From Gammaproteobacteria bacterium (GTDB taxonomy: Bacteria; Pseudomonadota; Gammaproteobacteria; Pseudomonadales; Pseudohongiellaceae): a DNA stretch of 43,539 bases. Positions 35,266-43,290 of the stretch are shown here, in pieces. Position 1 is the stretch's first letter; every line of letters begins with the position of its first letter. The stretch spans positions 1 through 43,539 of the forward strand of contig RFVC01000016.1 in NCBI GenBank assembly GCA_009922595.1. Direction: 5' to 3'. The notes under the pieces are model-generated. The model searched no databases. It had not been told where the DNA came from and saw only the letters and a list, made by a program, of their open reading frames with translations. Made by a program: the position numbers and the translations under genes.

Positions 35266-36162
35266 TTATTGGCCGGAATCCTGCCTGGGTTCAGATTCGG
35301 TTTCGTCCTCCTCTGAATTTGCTGCCGCCTGACCGACCGGAAAGGTCTTTAGCAGGTTGCCTCGCCTGGCATAGATCGCCATCAGTGGGCCTGAGCTGGC
35401 ATAAATGATGGCCATGGCAAAGAGTACGATGGGCGGGTCCCAGGAGACCACTGCAAAAACCAAAACGACCAGGATCATGACGATAAAGGGGACCCGATGC
35501 TTAAAGTCCAGGTCCTTGAAACTCAGGTAACGAATATTCACTACCATGAGCGCCGCCGCTGCAAAGGTGATGAATGCAGCCACCATGGCCACCATTACTG
35601 TGACCTGAACCTGATTCTCAAAGAAAGCCCAGACCATGAAAACAACCAGTCCCGCTGCCGAGGGGCTGGCAAGACCCACGAAAAAGCGCTTGTCTGTTGT
35701 ACCCAGCTGAATATTAAAGCGAGCCAGGCGTAGCGCAGCGCAGGCAACATAAATAAAACAGATAGTCCAGCCGACTTTACCCAGGCTCGACAGCGCCCAA
35801 TTGAAACAAATCAGCGCCGGCGCCATACCAAAGGCAATTAAATCTGACAGGGAATCATACTCAGCGCCAAAGGCACTCTGGGTATTGGTCAAGCGAGCGA
35901 CCCGGCCATCAAGTCCATCCAGAACCATCGCCACAATAATTGCGACACAGGCGCTGCTGAAGTCAGCGTCCATACAGGCGATAACGGCATAGAATCCGGC
36001 GAACATAGCACCTGTGGTCAGCAGGTTTGGAAGCAGGAAGATACCGCGGCGGCGAACCTTGCGACCGCCCTCGGAAACCACTTCCTCGTGGTCATCAATG
36101 AGCAGAATGGACTCGCTTGCAGCCCCTTCTTCCTCTTCTATATTTTCAGTTTCGTCGTTCAT
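35266..36162 (-). CDS. pssA: CDP-diacylglycerol-serine O-phosphatidyltransferase
   Basis: PssA makes phosphatidylserine, the precursor of phosphatidylethanolamine. The CDP-alcohol phosphotransferase motif is complete: D82-x2-D85-G86-x2-A89-R90-x8-G99-x3-D103-x3-D107. About eight membrane helices follow a soluble acidic N-tail of 40 residues (EEEEGAASES), and the C-tail is also acidic (SEEDETESEPRQ). This is the integral-membrane type (subclass II), found in Pseudomonas, not the phospholipase-D-like E. coli type. The gene is divergent from ilvC across about 180 bases. Confidence 0.93.
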   Translation of the reverse strand: MNDETENIEEEEGAASESILLIDDHEEVVSEGGRKVRRRGIFLLPNLLTTGAMFAGFYAVIACMDADFSSACVAIIVAMVLDGLDGRVARLTNTQSAFGAEYDSLSDLIAFGMAPALICFNWALSSLGKVGWTICFIYVACAALRLARFNIQLGTTDKRFFVGLASPSAAGLVVFMVWAFFENQVQVTVMVAMVAAFITFAAAALMVVNIRYLSFKDLDFKHRVPFIVMILVVLVFAVVSWDPPIVLFAMAIIYASSGPLMAIYARRGNLLKTFPVGQAAANSEEDETESEPRQDSGQ

Positions 36163-36268
36163 GTCGGCCTGTTTACCTGTTCATAAACGTGAGACAGGCG
36201 ATTATAACGACTAAAAGTCCCAAATTCTGCCAAAACGCCGGTTTTTCAGGGAAATCAGGGGGTTTTAT

Positions 36269-36297
36269 TTGTGGGAAAAGGGATTTTTGCTTAATAT
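36269..36297 (+). promoter_or_regulatory. Candidate ilvC promoter
   Basis: TTGTGG (36269-36274), a 17-base spacer and TAATAT (36292-36297). The predicted start near 36304 leaves a ~42-base leader. The ribosome site GGAG at 36336-36339 is 6 bases before the ATG. Confidence 0.4.
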
Positions 36298-36345
36298 TGC
36301 CGCCCTGAAATTTTGCAATCATCCTTATTTTCAACGGAGTTATTA

Positions 36346-37818
36346 ATGAACTATTTCAACACCCTTCCCTTGCGTCTGCAGCTGGAGGAACTCGGGAAGT
36401 GTCGTTTCATGGATTCTTTAGAATTTGCCAATGGCGTGGACAAGCTGAAGGGCAAGAAAATTGTTGTGCTGGGCTGTGGAGCCCAGGGTCTTAACCAGGG
36501 CCTGAACATGCGCGACAGTGGCCTTGATATTAGCTATGCACTGCGCGAAGCGGCCATCCAGGAAAAAAGACAGTCCTGGATTAACGCGACTGAAAACAGT
36601 TTCAATGTTGGCACTTTTGAAGAACTTGTTCCTGAAGCCGACCTGGTGCTGAACCTCACTCCGGATAAACAGCACTCTCCCGTCATTGAAAAGGTAATGC
36701 CGCTGATGAAACAGGGTGCCTGCCTGGCCTACTCGCACGGTTTCAACATCGTTGAGGAAGGAATGCAAATCCGTGACGACATCACAGTTATCATGGTTGC
36801 CCCTAAATGTCCTGGCACCGAAGTGCGCGAGGAATACAAACGCGGCTTCGGCGTACCAACCCTGATTGCCGTTCACCGTGAAAATGACCCCAATGGCGAC
36901 GGCCTGGAAATTGCCAAAGCATATGCAGCCGCAACCGGTGGTCACCGAGCAGGTGTTCTCGAATCTTCTTTTATTGCCGAAGTGAAATCAGACCTGATGG
37001 GTGAACAGACCATCCTTTGCGGCATGCTGCAGACCGGCTCCATCCTGGCTTACGAGCGTATGCTGGAAATGGGTGTAGATTCTGCATACGCCTCTAAGCT
37101 TCTCCAATACGGCTGGGAAACTGTGTCCGAGGGCCTGAAACAAGGCGGAATCACCAACATGATGGATCGCCTTTCAAACCCTGCAAAGATAAAGGCGCAC
37201 CAAGTCAGCGAGGAGCTGAAAGACATTCTTCGTCCACTGTTTCAAAAACACATGGACGACATCATGGAAGGCCGTTTTTCTTCCGGCATGATGGAAGACT
37301 GGAACAACGATGATGCCGATCTACTTAGGTGGCGTGAAGAGACTGGTGAAACCGCCTTTGAAAAATCGTCTACTGACGGCGCACCTGAAATCAGCGAACA
37401 GGGATACTATGATAAAGGCATCCTGATGGTTGCCATGATCAAGGCTGGCGTTGAACTCTGCTTTGAAACACTAACAGCGGCGGGCGTTATAGCGGAATCG
37501 GCCTACTATGAATCACTGCATGAAGTTCCCCTGATTGCCAACCTGATCGGCCGTAAGAAACTATATGAAATGAACGCTGTGATCTCTGATACCGCTGAAT
37601 ATGGCTGCTACCTGTTCTCACATGCTGCAGTCCCGATGCTGAAAGACTATATGCAGAGCATCGATACGGAAGTAATCGGCGGAGGCATCAATGCCAAGGA
37701 AAACGGTGTGGATGACCGCGAGCTGATCCAGGTGAATGCTGCAATTCGCAATCACCCAATTGAGGGAGTTGGCCAGGTCCTTCGCGACTACATGACTGCC
37801 ATGAAGAAAGTCGTTTAA
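36346..37818 (+). CDS. ilvC: Ketol-acid reductoisomerase, class II (long form)
   Basis: IlvC converts acetolactate or acetohydroxybutyrate to dihydroxy-acids in valine, leucine and isoleucine synthesis. At 490 residues with a duplicated C-terminal knotted domain it is the class II type of E. coli (491), starting [19 protein letters not shown], with [20 protein letters not shown], the loop [33 protein letters not shown], and the second-half motif [16 protein letters not shown]. The frame opens at 36313, but the ATG at 36346 has the ribosome site GGAG. It lies opposite in strand to ilvN and pssA, between them. Confidence 0.97.
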   Translation: MNYFNTLPLRLQLEELGKCRFMDSLEFANGVDKLKGKKIVVLGCGAQGLNQGLNMRDSGLDISYALREAAIQEKRQSWINATENSFNVGTFEELVPEADLVLNLTPDKQHSPVIEKVMPLMKQGACLAYSHGFNIVEEGMQIRDDITVIMVAPKCPGTEVREEYKRGFGVPTLIAVHRENDPNGDGLEIAKAYAAATGGHRAGVLESSFIAEVKSDLMGEQTILCGMLQTGSILAYERMLEMGVDSAYASKLLQYGWETVSEGLKQGGITNMMDRLSNPAKIKAHQVSEELKDILRPLFQKHMDDIMEGRFSSGMMEDWNNDDADLLRWREETGETAFEKSSTDGAPEISEQGYYDKGILMVAMIKAGVELCFETLTAAGVIAESAYYESLHEVPLIANLIGRKKLYEMNAVISDTAEYGCYLFSHAAVPMLKDYMQSIDTEVIGGGINAKENGVDDRELIQVNAAIRNHPIEGVGQVLRDYMTAMKKVV

Positions 37819-37840
37819 GCCTTACGCTTGATACACTAAA

Positions 37841-37865
37841 AAAAGCCGGGCATTGCCCGGCTTTT
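37841..37865. terminator. Bidirectional intrinsic terminator between ilvC and ilvN
   Basis: AAAAGCCGGGC (37841-37851) and GCCCGGCTTTT (37855-37865) form a perfect 11-bp stem with loop ATT, and both flanks are A- or T-rich. It serves the converging ilvC and ilvB-ilvN transcripts. The 14 bases at 37832-37845 are identical to those before the 26586-26617 terminator. Confidence 0.88.
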
Positions 37866-37890
37866 GATTTTCCTGCATTCAGCTTGCGCG

Positions 37891-38382
37891 TTACAGGGTG
37901 AGAATTTTTTCTCCCCGCGCGATACCGGACACCCCGGTACGGGCGACTTCAAGAATTGTGGTTCCTGCAAGCGCCTGGATAAAGCCATCTAGCTTCTCAC
38001 TGGTGCCGGTCAACTGGATCGTATACATGGTGGGCGAGACATCCACCACGTCACCTCTGAAAATATCACAGATACGTTTGACTTCGGCACGTTGCGCGCC
38101 GGTAGCTTTCACCTTGATCAGCATTAATTCTCTTTCAATGTGACTGCCCTCGGTAAGGTCCACAAGCTTTGCGACATCCACCACCTTGTTTAGGTGCTTG
38201 ATGATCTGCTCAATCTTGCGGTCATCGCCGACAGTGGTCAGCGTCAGTCGCGACAGCGTTGGATCTTCTGTCGGCGCTACCGTAAGCGAGTTAATGTTGT
38301 AGTTGCGTTGTGAGAAGAGGCCAACCACTCGTGACAACGCACCAGGCTGGTTTTCCATCAATACAGATACGATGCGTCTCAT
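37891..38382 (-). CDS. ilvN: Acetolactate synthase small (regulatory) subunit
   Basis: The small subunit confers valine feedback inhibition on, and stabilises, the large subunit. The 163-residue protein has the ACT domain (RRIVSVLMENQPGALSRVVGLFSQRNYNI split across residues 2-30), TLSRLTLTTVGDD, and the C-terminal ALAGTTILEVARTGVSGIARG. Length matches IlvH of E. coli (163). It starts one base after the ilvB stop, so the pair is translationally linked. In E. coli nomenclature it is nearest to ilvH. Confidence 0.95.
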   Translation of the reverse strand: MRRIVSVLMENQPGALSRVVGLFSQRNYNINSLTVAPTEDPTLSRLTLTTVGDDRKIEQIIKHLNKVVDVAKLVDLTEGSHIERELMLIKVKATGAQRAEVKRICDIFRGDVVDVSPTMYTIQLTGTSEKLDGFIQALAGTTILEVARTGVSGIARGEKILTL

Positions 38383-38383
38383 G

Positions 38384-40111
38384 TTATGTCCTCTCAGTCT
38401 TGCTTAAAAACATCTCGCTCATGGCGCCACCCTTGATCGCCATCGGATACACGTGCTCATTCTGATCAACAGCAACGTCAATGAAGACCAGCTTGTCCTT
38501 CATCGCCATGGCTACGTTCATTTTCTCCTGAAGCTCGCTGCGTTTTTCAATCCTGATGCCGGTATGACCATAGCTTTCCGCCAGGGCAACGAAGTCAGGC
38601 AGAGAGTCTGCATAGGTACTGGCAGAATGACGGCCGCCGTACTGCATGTCCTGCCACTGCTTCACCATGCCCAGGGCTTCGTTATTAAGATTGAGGATCT
38701 TTATAGGTAGCGCACACTGCTTACAGGTGGCCAGTTCCTGTATATTCATCTGAATACTGCCTTCACCCGTGACGCAGGCAACAGTAGCATCAGGGAAGGC
38801 AAGCTGCACGCCCATCGCCGCCGGCAGTCCAAAACCCATGGTGCCCAGGCCGCCGGAGTTGATCCAGCGTCTTGGTAGGTCGAAGTGGTAATACTGCGCG
38901 GCAAACATTTGGTGTTGTCCCACATCCGAGGTGATATATGCCTGCCCGTTGGTTGCCTCGTAAAGTGCCTGCACGGCTTCCTGTGGCTTAATGATATCGC
39001 CTTCGGCCGGCGTTACCGCGAGACACTGACGTTCACGCCAGTGATCAATTTTCTGCCACCAGGCATCCAGGGCTTCCTTGTCGACCTTCTGATTGGAGGC
39101 TTTCACCTGGTCAATCATTTCCTTCAACACAGGCTCAACCGGTCCCACGATGGGCACATGGGCTGTTACTGTTTTTGAAATGGAAGCCGGGTCTATATCT
39201 ATATGCAGGATGGTGGCATCCGGGCAGAACTTGGATACGTCCGAGTTGGTGACGCGGTCATCAAAGCGCGCCCCAATAGCGAGGATCACATCAGACTCAT
39301 GCATCGCCATATTGGCCTCGTAAGTCCCGTGCATGCCGAGCATGCCGAGGAATTGCTTGTCAGTGGCCGGGTAGGCACCAAGTCCCATCAGGGTATTGGT
39401 GACAGGAAATTCCAGGGTTTTGGCCAATTCTGTCAGCAGGGTTGCGCCCTCGCCCTGTATAACGCCACCTCCGCTGTAGATCACCGGCTTGCGGGCATTC
39501 ATGAGTATTTCAACGGCTTTCTTTATCTGACCGGAATGCCCTTTGGTAGGCGGATTGTAAGACCGTATCTTGATCGTTTCAGGGTATTCATAGGGATACT
39601 TTTCCCCTGGGTCTGTGACGTCCTTGGGAATATCAATAACAACCGGGCCGGGACGTCCGGTAACGGCAATGTGGAAAGCCTGTTTCACAATACCGGGAAT
39701 GTCTTCAGCTTTCTGCACCATGAAACTGTGTTTAACGACTGGACGGGAAACACCTATCATGTCAGTTTCCTGAAAGGCATCAGAGCCGATTGCGTCCCTA
39801 GTTACCTGTCCTGAAATGACTACCATCGGAATGGAATCCATGAAGGCAGTGGCAATGCCAGTAATCGCATTCGTAGCACCCGGGCCTGAAGTCACCAGCA
39901 CAACTCCTGGTTTGCCGGTTGCCCTGGCATAACCATCAGCGGCATGCGTCGCCGCCTGCTCATGACGAACCAGCACATGGTCAACCTTGTCCTGGTTGAA
40001 TATCGCATCGTAAATATGGAGTGCGGCACCACCCGGGTACCCAAATATAATTTCAACACCTTCATCGTGCAGGGCACGAATGAGCATGTCTCCACCGGAA
40101 AGCTTTTCCAC
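38384..40111 (-). CDS. ilvB: Acetolactate synthase large (catalytic) subunit
   Basis: This TPP enzyme condenses two pyruvates (or pyruvate and 2-oxobutyrate), the first common step of branched-chain amino acid synthesis. The 575-residue protein has [15 protein letters not shown], the catalytic Glu in [26 protein letters not shown], the FAD-binding [40 protein letters not shown] and a TPP GDG-type segment read here as [10 protein letters not shown], where Glu replaces the usual Asp. The start is a GTG at 40111 with AGAGGA upstream. It is closest to E. coli IlvI/IlvB; the symbol is generic. Confidence 0.95.
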   Translation of the reverse strand: MEKLSGGDMLIRALHDEGVEIIFGYPGGAALHIYDAIFNQDKVDHVLVRHEQAATHAADGYARATGKPGVVLVTSGPGATNAITGIATAFMDSIPMVVISGQVTRDAIGSDAFQETDMIGVSRPVVKHSFMVQKAEDIPGIVKQAFHIAVTGRPGPVVIDIPKDVTDPGEKYPYEYPETIKIRSYNPPTKGHSGQIKKAVEILMNARKPVIYSGGGVIQGEGATLLTELAKTLEFPVTNTLMGLGAYPATDKQFLGMLGMHGTYEANMAMHESDVILAIGARFDDRVTNSDVSKFCPDATILHIDIDPASISKTVTAHVPIVGPVEPVLKEMIDQVKASNQKVDKEALDAWWQKIDHWRERQCLAVTPAEGDIIKPQEAVQALYEATNGQAYITSDVGQHQMFAAQYYHFDLPRRWINSGGLGTMGFGLPAAMGVQLAFPDATVACVTGEGSIQMNIQELATCKQCALPIKILNLNNEALGMVKQWQDMQYGGRHSASTYADSLPDFVALAESYGHTGIRIEKRSELQEKMNVAMAMKDKLVFIDVAVDQNEHVYPMAIKGGAMSEMFLSKTERT

Positions 40112-40123
40112 TGTTCTGTCCTC

Positions 40124-40168
40124 TTAAACATCCGGAATTAACCGAATAAAAAAATCAGTAATTGCCAT
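40124..40168 (-). other. Possible 14-codon leader peptide upstream of ilvB
   Basis: An ATG-started minus-strand frame reads MAITDFFIRLIPDV and stops with a TAA whose bases overlap the ilvB ribosome site AGAGGA. Five of 14 residues are Ile, Leu or Val, the end products of the pathway. There is no strong ribosome site for it and I cannot see a proven attenuator, so this may be chance. Confidence 0.3.
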
Positions 40169-40292
40169 CAACCCAATCTCATGGCAAGTAGCGTACGCAT
40201 CAAAACGGGCTTGAAAAGCCTGTATCATGCATCTTGTTCTTGTAGCTGTTTAGTCAGTTCTGGTTGAACCGGTAGAGGTCCCGCACACGATA

Positions 40293-40468
40293 TGTACAGG
40301 TCAGTCTGGACATTTTCTGAACCCGTTCCAAGTTCAGTGTGCTGTCGTAGACGGTCTCTGGGGGTCAACCAACATCCATTTAGGATCGATTGGTCCTGGC
40401 GGCTGAACATGGGATCTCCAGTCAGCCCGTCCTCCAAACAGGTTGTTCACAAGCAGAAACGACCTGAG
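40293..40468 (-). ncRNA. ssrS: 6S RNA
   Basis: 6S RNA folds like an open promoter and binds the sigma70 holoenzyme to damp transcription in slow growth. The minus strand shows a long rod: closing arms CAGGTC...TTTCTG (from 40466) and CAGACTGACCTG (40308-40297); an inner stem GGACGG with CCGTC; and an apical hairpin with arms CCAATCGATCC and GGATGTTGG. The most typical 6S phrases are GGTTGACCC...GAG...CC, then ACGACAGCACA and the small hairpin TGAACTTGGAACGGGTTCA, which parallel E. coli and Pseudomonas 6S. The ~176-base length fits. Both ends are estimated. A sigma70 promoter at the right distance supports the 5' end. Confidence 0.8.
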
Positions 40469-40474
40469 GGGCGC

Positions 40475-40503
40475 ACTTTATGGGAATCTGAGACGCTCGT
40501 CAA
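40475..40503 (-). promoter_or_regulatory. Promoter of the 6S RNA gene
   Basis: On the minus strand TTGACG (40503-40498), a 17-base spacer and TAAAGT (40480-40475). Transcription would begin near 40468, exactly before the closing stem of the predicted 6S RNA. Confidence 0.6.
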
Positions 40504-40634
40504 GGCTCGACGCCATGAGACTCGAGGAATTCTTCGTCATGGTAGTCAATGAATTGCTGGTAATACGAAGCAAACATGGCGTGAACAAGTGCAATTGCGG
40601 GAAAAATGCCGACAATTAAGCAAAGCAGGAGATA
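40500..40634 (-). other. Open frame continuing past the dipeptidase stop, possible small membrane protein
   Basis: Immediately after the TAA of the dipeptidase, the same frame stays open for 44 codons: a hydrophobic stretch (LLLCLIVGIFPAIALVHAMF) followed by a polar tail rich in Asp, Glu and His (YHDEEFLESHGVEP) and TGA at 40502-40500. The composition looks protein-like, but there is no ATG before the hydrophobic segment and no ribosome site. It may be a small protein with an unusual start, a relic, or chance. Confidence 0.25.
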
Positions 40635-41738
40635 TTAGTCAGTTTCAGCAGCCACGCGTTCAGCTGCCTCCATTATGCGCAGGACGTTTTCACTCCACAG
40701 CATGTCGATATCCTTTTCACTGTATCCCCGTTTGACCAACTCAAGCGTGACGTTGAAAGTTTCCAGGGCATCATTCCAGCCCTCAATGCCTCCACCGCCG
40801 CCGAAATCGGAAGAAATTCCCACGTGCTCGATACCAATCAGGTTCACCGCATAATCAATATGATCGACCAGCATCTGCACATTGCTGCTACCCCCTTCCC
40901 TGACATAGGTATCAAAGGCCACGATCTGGATAACGCCACCATTTTCCTTCAATGCCAGTAGCTGTTCGTCATTCATGTTGCGCGGATGATCGGCAACGGC
41001 CGTGACACTGGAGTGCGAAGCTATCACCGGCGCCCTGGAATGCCTTGTGGCATCCAGCATGGTCTGTCTTGACACATGGCTAATATCCACCAGGATGCCG
41101 AGACGATTAAGCTCTTCCACTACCTCATAACCAAACGGACTCAGACCTCCATGCTCAGCTGGTCCCGTATCCCCAAACTGGGACCTGGGTTGCGCTGAGT
41201 CACCAATATCATTGTGACCGTTGTGAACAAGGGTCATATACCTTGCACCCCTGTCGCGAAAATCTTCGAGCAGGGAAAGATCCTGACCAATTACAAAACC
41301 GTTTTCGATACCGATCAATGCAACCAGTTTGCCCTCGGCATGCAAAGCGCGCGCTTCAGCCGCCGTGGTCGCAAGGCCGATCCGGTCGGGATACATGTAT
41401 TCTGTCATTCGGTGGATGGCATTAAATTTTGCCACCGCATCGGTCGTTGCAAGACGGTAGTTCTCTTCAGAACGGATTTGCTGGCCCACATAGACAATGA
41501 AAAAGGCGGCATCAAGACCGCCCTGCTCCATACTGTCGAGGTTAACCTTGGCCTCCGCCGTACCCGGATCATGCTCTCTGGTAGCAAAGGTAAACGGGAT
41601 ATCTACATGGGTGTCGAGGGTCATGACTCGGTCATGAATCGCGCGGGCTCGGGCAATGAGATCGTCATCGGTTGCAGCGAAGATGGAGACAGGGAGCAGG
41701 AGACAGAAGGCAAGAAGAAAAGACTTTAATAATTTCAT
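40635..41738 (-). CDS. Membrane dipeptidase family protein (peptidase M19)
   Basis: A 367-residue exported enzyme (signal peptide MKLLKSFLLAFCLLLPVSIFA). It has the zinc-site motifs of renal-dipeptidase homologues: THVDIPF (H-x-D) near residue 43, the bridging Glu in LVALIGIENGFVIG, ILVDISHVSRQTM and PVIASHSSVTAVADHPRN with the other zinc histidines, and HVGISSDFGGGGG with a late aspartate. It cleaves dipeptides, including D-residue substrates in some members. A non-coding spacer containing the 6S gene separates it from ilvB. Confidence 0.93.
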   Translation of the reverse strand: MKLLKSFLLAFCLLLPVSIFAATDDDLIARARAIHDRVMTLDTHVDIPFTFATREHDPGTAEAKVNLDSMEQGGLDAAFFIVYVGQQIRSEENYRLATTDAVAKFNAIHRMTEYMYPDRIGLATTAAEARALHAEGKLVALIGIENGFVIGQDLSLLEDFRDRGARYMTLVHNGHNDIGDSAQPRSQFGDTGPAEHGGLSPFGYEVVEELNRLGILVDISHVSRQTMLDATRHSRAPVIASHSSVTAVADHPRNMNDEQLLALKENGGVIQIVAFDTYVREGGSSNVQMLVDHIDYAVNLIGIEHVGISSDFGGGGGIEGWNDALETFNVTLELVKRGYSEKDIDMLWSENVLRIMEAAERVAAETD

Positions 41739-41865
41739 GATTCTGCTCTTGTGAAATTTATTGAATGCTGATCAGCACACTATCGTTGCAGTTAACCTTG
41801 GCAAGCATGAAACTGATAGATAATTTTCTCAATATCATTTTAAAGATTGAAACCAAATGCCTGGA

Positions 41866-42708
41866 TTAGTGGGTCATAGAATATATGACGTAATTGACCG
41901 CAAATCGATAGGCAAGCGCAGTGAGATGTTCCGGATAGGTAGGGGTATCCGCATGCTCCCAGGCATCACCAAGGTCCATGTTGTGATTGATTGCCACCAC
42001 AAGGCGGCCATGATCATCATAAATACCGCGCCAGTGCGGTTCGTAACCATCCTGTTCATAGGTGACGCCGCGGTAGAAGGCGCCCAGCCCCGGGATCTGG
42101 ACTTTCTGGTTCAGGTCAAAGAGCACATGAAACACTTCGTCGTCATCCGCTATGTCGAGTATCGGGCGGTTAGGAAACACTCTTTTCATGCCCAGTTCGA
42201 ACTGGGACCATTCGTAGGAGCCATGAAAGTCATCCACCATCAGGAAGCCCCCGCGCATCAGATAATCACGTAGCTTGGCAGCTTCTTCCATGCTGAGAGA
42301 CCAGCGTCCTACCTCGACACCGTATAGCCAAGGGTAGTCAAAAATATTGTCTTCGGTGAGATCAATACGCTCACCTCCCTCCCCGTTATAGAGGGCGACT
42401 TTGGTCACATCCACGTTGGTCAGCCTGCTGATGCCTTCAGTTAGAAAATGCTCAGCTTCGGGCCAGTCTGTAGTCCAGGAACCTCGCCCCCAGCCGCCGC
42501 GGCCGCCAAGGCCGTTCCCGTTGTATTGCAGACGGGCAAAATGAAATTCGGAGCCATCGATATCAGCAGGGACATTACCGAAGGTTCTTGGCGTGACCAC
42601 CATGGAACCCGCACGCTGTCCAGATACCAATGAGCAGCCCAACGCCATCAGTGCTGTGAAGACGCACCGGGCAAGAAATTTTTTGTGGCGGGTAATAAGC
42701 GCTTTCAT
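41866..42708 (-). CDS. DUF4159 domain secreted protein
   Basis: About 280 residues with a signal peptide (RCVFTALMALGCSLVSG). The DUF4159 core follows: EFHFARLQYNGNGLGG, WTTDWPEAEHFLTEGISRLTNVDV, the DYPWLYGVEVGRW region, and RGGFLMVDDFHGSYEWSQFELGMKRVFP, then HVLFDLNQKVQIPG and GRLVVAINHNMDLGDAWEHADTP. The domain resembles a glutamine-amidotransferase-like fold without a clear catalytic triad, and the function is unknown. The frame extends to 42786; I chose the ATG at 42708 because the n-region and signal then look normal. It is probably co-transcribed with the upstream DUF5916-type gene, about 90 bases away. Confidence 0.82.
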   Translation of the reverse strand: MKALITRHKKFLARCVFTALMALGCSLVSGQRAGSMVVTPRTFGNVPADIDGSEFHFARLQYNGNGLGGRGGWGRGSWTTDWPEAEHFLTEGISRLTNVDVTKVALYNGEGGERIDLTEDNIFDYPWLYGVEVGRWSLSMEEAAKLRDYLMRGGFLMVDDFHGSYEWSQFELGMKRVFPNRPILDIADDDEVFHVLFDLNQKVQIPGLGAFYRGVTYEQDGYEPHWRGIYDDHGRLVVAINHNMDLGDAWEHADTPTYPEHLTALAYRFAVNYVIYSMTH

Positions 42709-42801
42709 AGTACTTGAGAGCGAAAAATGACGGTCTTTATTCATCAACCCACTATAAACCAGCCCTTTGGGAAAGAAAACTCGCAAACCCTATTCGACTG
42801 T

Positions 42802-43290
42802 TCAGAACCGGAAGGTGTAATTAAATTTCAGTGAAATATCGGCACCTGTGGAGACAAAGGTGTTGTCCTTGTCGAAATCCTGCAGTCCGTAGTTAAAGAC
42901 CAGGAAGGCCTGGCGACCGGCCTGGGGAATCCAGTGCAAACGGGAATTAAAGCCCATCACTTCGGAAACGTTATCGTACTGAAGCAGATTGCTCCAGGAC
43001 AGGGTGGAGGAAAAGGCGATGCGGGTATTAAGGGTAAATAGCCGAACGGTGAAGTTGCCTGCGGGCAGGTCTATTTCTGTTTCCGTGTAGTTCACGCCAA
43101 TGTCATAGTTGCGTGTCGGCCGCCAGTTCAAACCGGCACCACGCTGCCAGCGCTTGCCATTGTAGTAGTCACCAAACCGCGTCGTGATACGCCCCGAGAT
43201 CTTGCGCTGGTTGCCCAACTGCAGGCCAAGCAGATTTTCATAAAAGGAATAATCGCCTGCGGGAATTACAACTTGGCGACTGCCATCCGA
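42802..43290 (-). CDS. DUF5916-type outer-membrane protein, C-terminal fragment
   Basis: The frame read on the minus strand ends at 42802 with an aromatic C-terminus (LKFNYTFRF), typical of an outer-membrane beta barrel. Repeating beta-strand segments are visible: SGRITTRFGDYYNGKRW, NWRPTRNYDIGVNYTETEIDLP, FSSTLSWSNLLQYDN, GFNSRLHWIPQAGRQAFLVFNYG. The VVIPAGDYSF and FGDYYNGKR phrases match DUF5916 proteins, which are usually 700-800 residues with an N-terminal CBM9-like domain. Only about 160 residues are present. The upstream part is lost where the sequence changes near 43290, so the gene is cut or the assembly is chimeric. Confidence 0.7.
   Translation of the reverse strand, partial: SDGSRQVVIPAGDYSFYENLLGLQLGNQRKISGRITTRFGDYYNGKRWQRGAGLNWRPTRNYDIGVNYTETEIDLPAGNFTVRLFTLNTRIAFSSTLSWSNLLQYDNVSEVMGFNSRLHWIPQAGRQAFLVFNYGLQDFDKDNTFVSTGADISLKFNYTFRF

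Noticed and set aside
39203-39814. 203-codon plus-strand ORF
   Set aside because: Antisense to ilvB, which has full family motifs; the ORF is a codon-bias shadow.
40195-40235. Hairpin GGCTTTTCAAGCC upstream of ilvB as a transcription attenuator
   Set aside because: The stem is only 5 bp with a 3-base loop and a short T run; too weak to call a terminator.
40225-40552. ORFs of 70 (minus) and 86 (plus) codons between ilvB and the dipeptidase
   Set aside because: Both lie across the predicted 6S RNA and its promoter; neither has a ribosome site or a protein-like composition.
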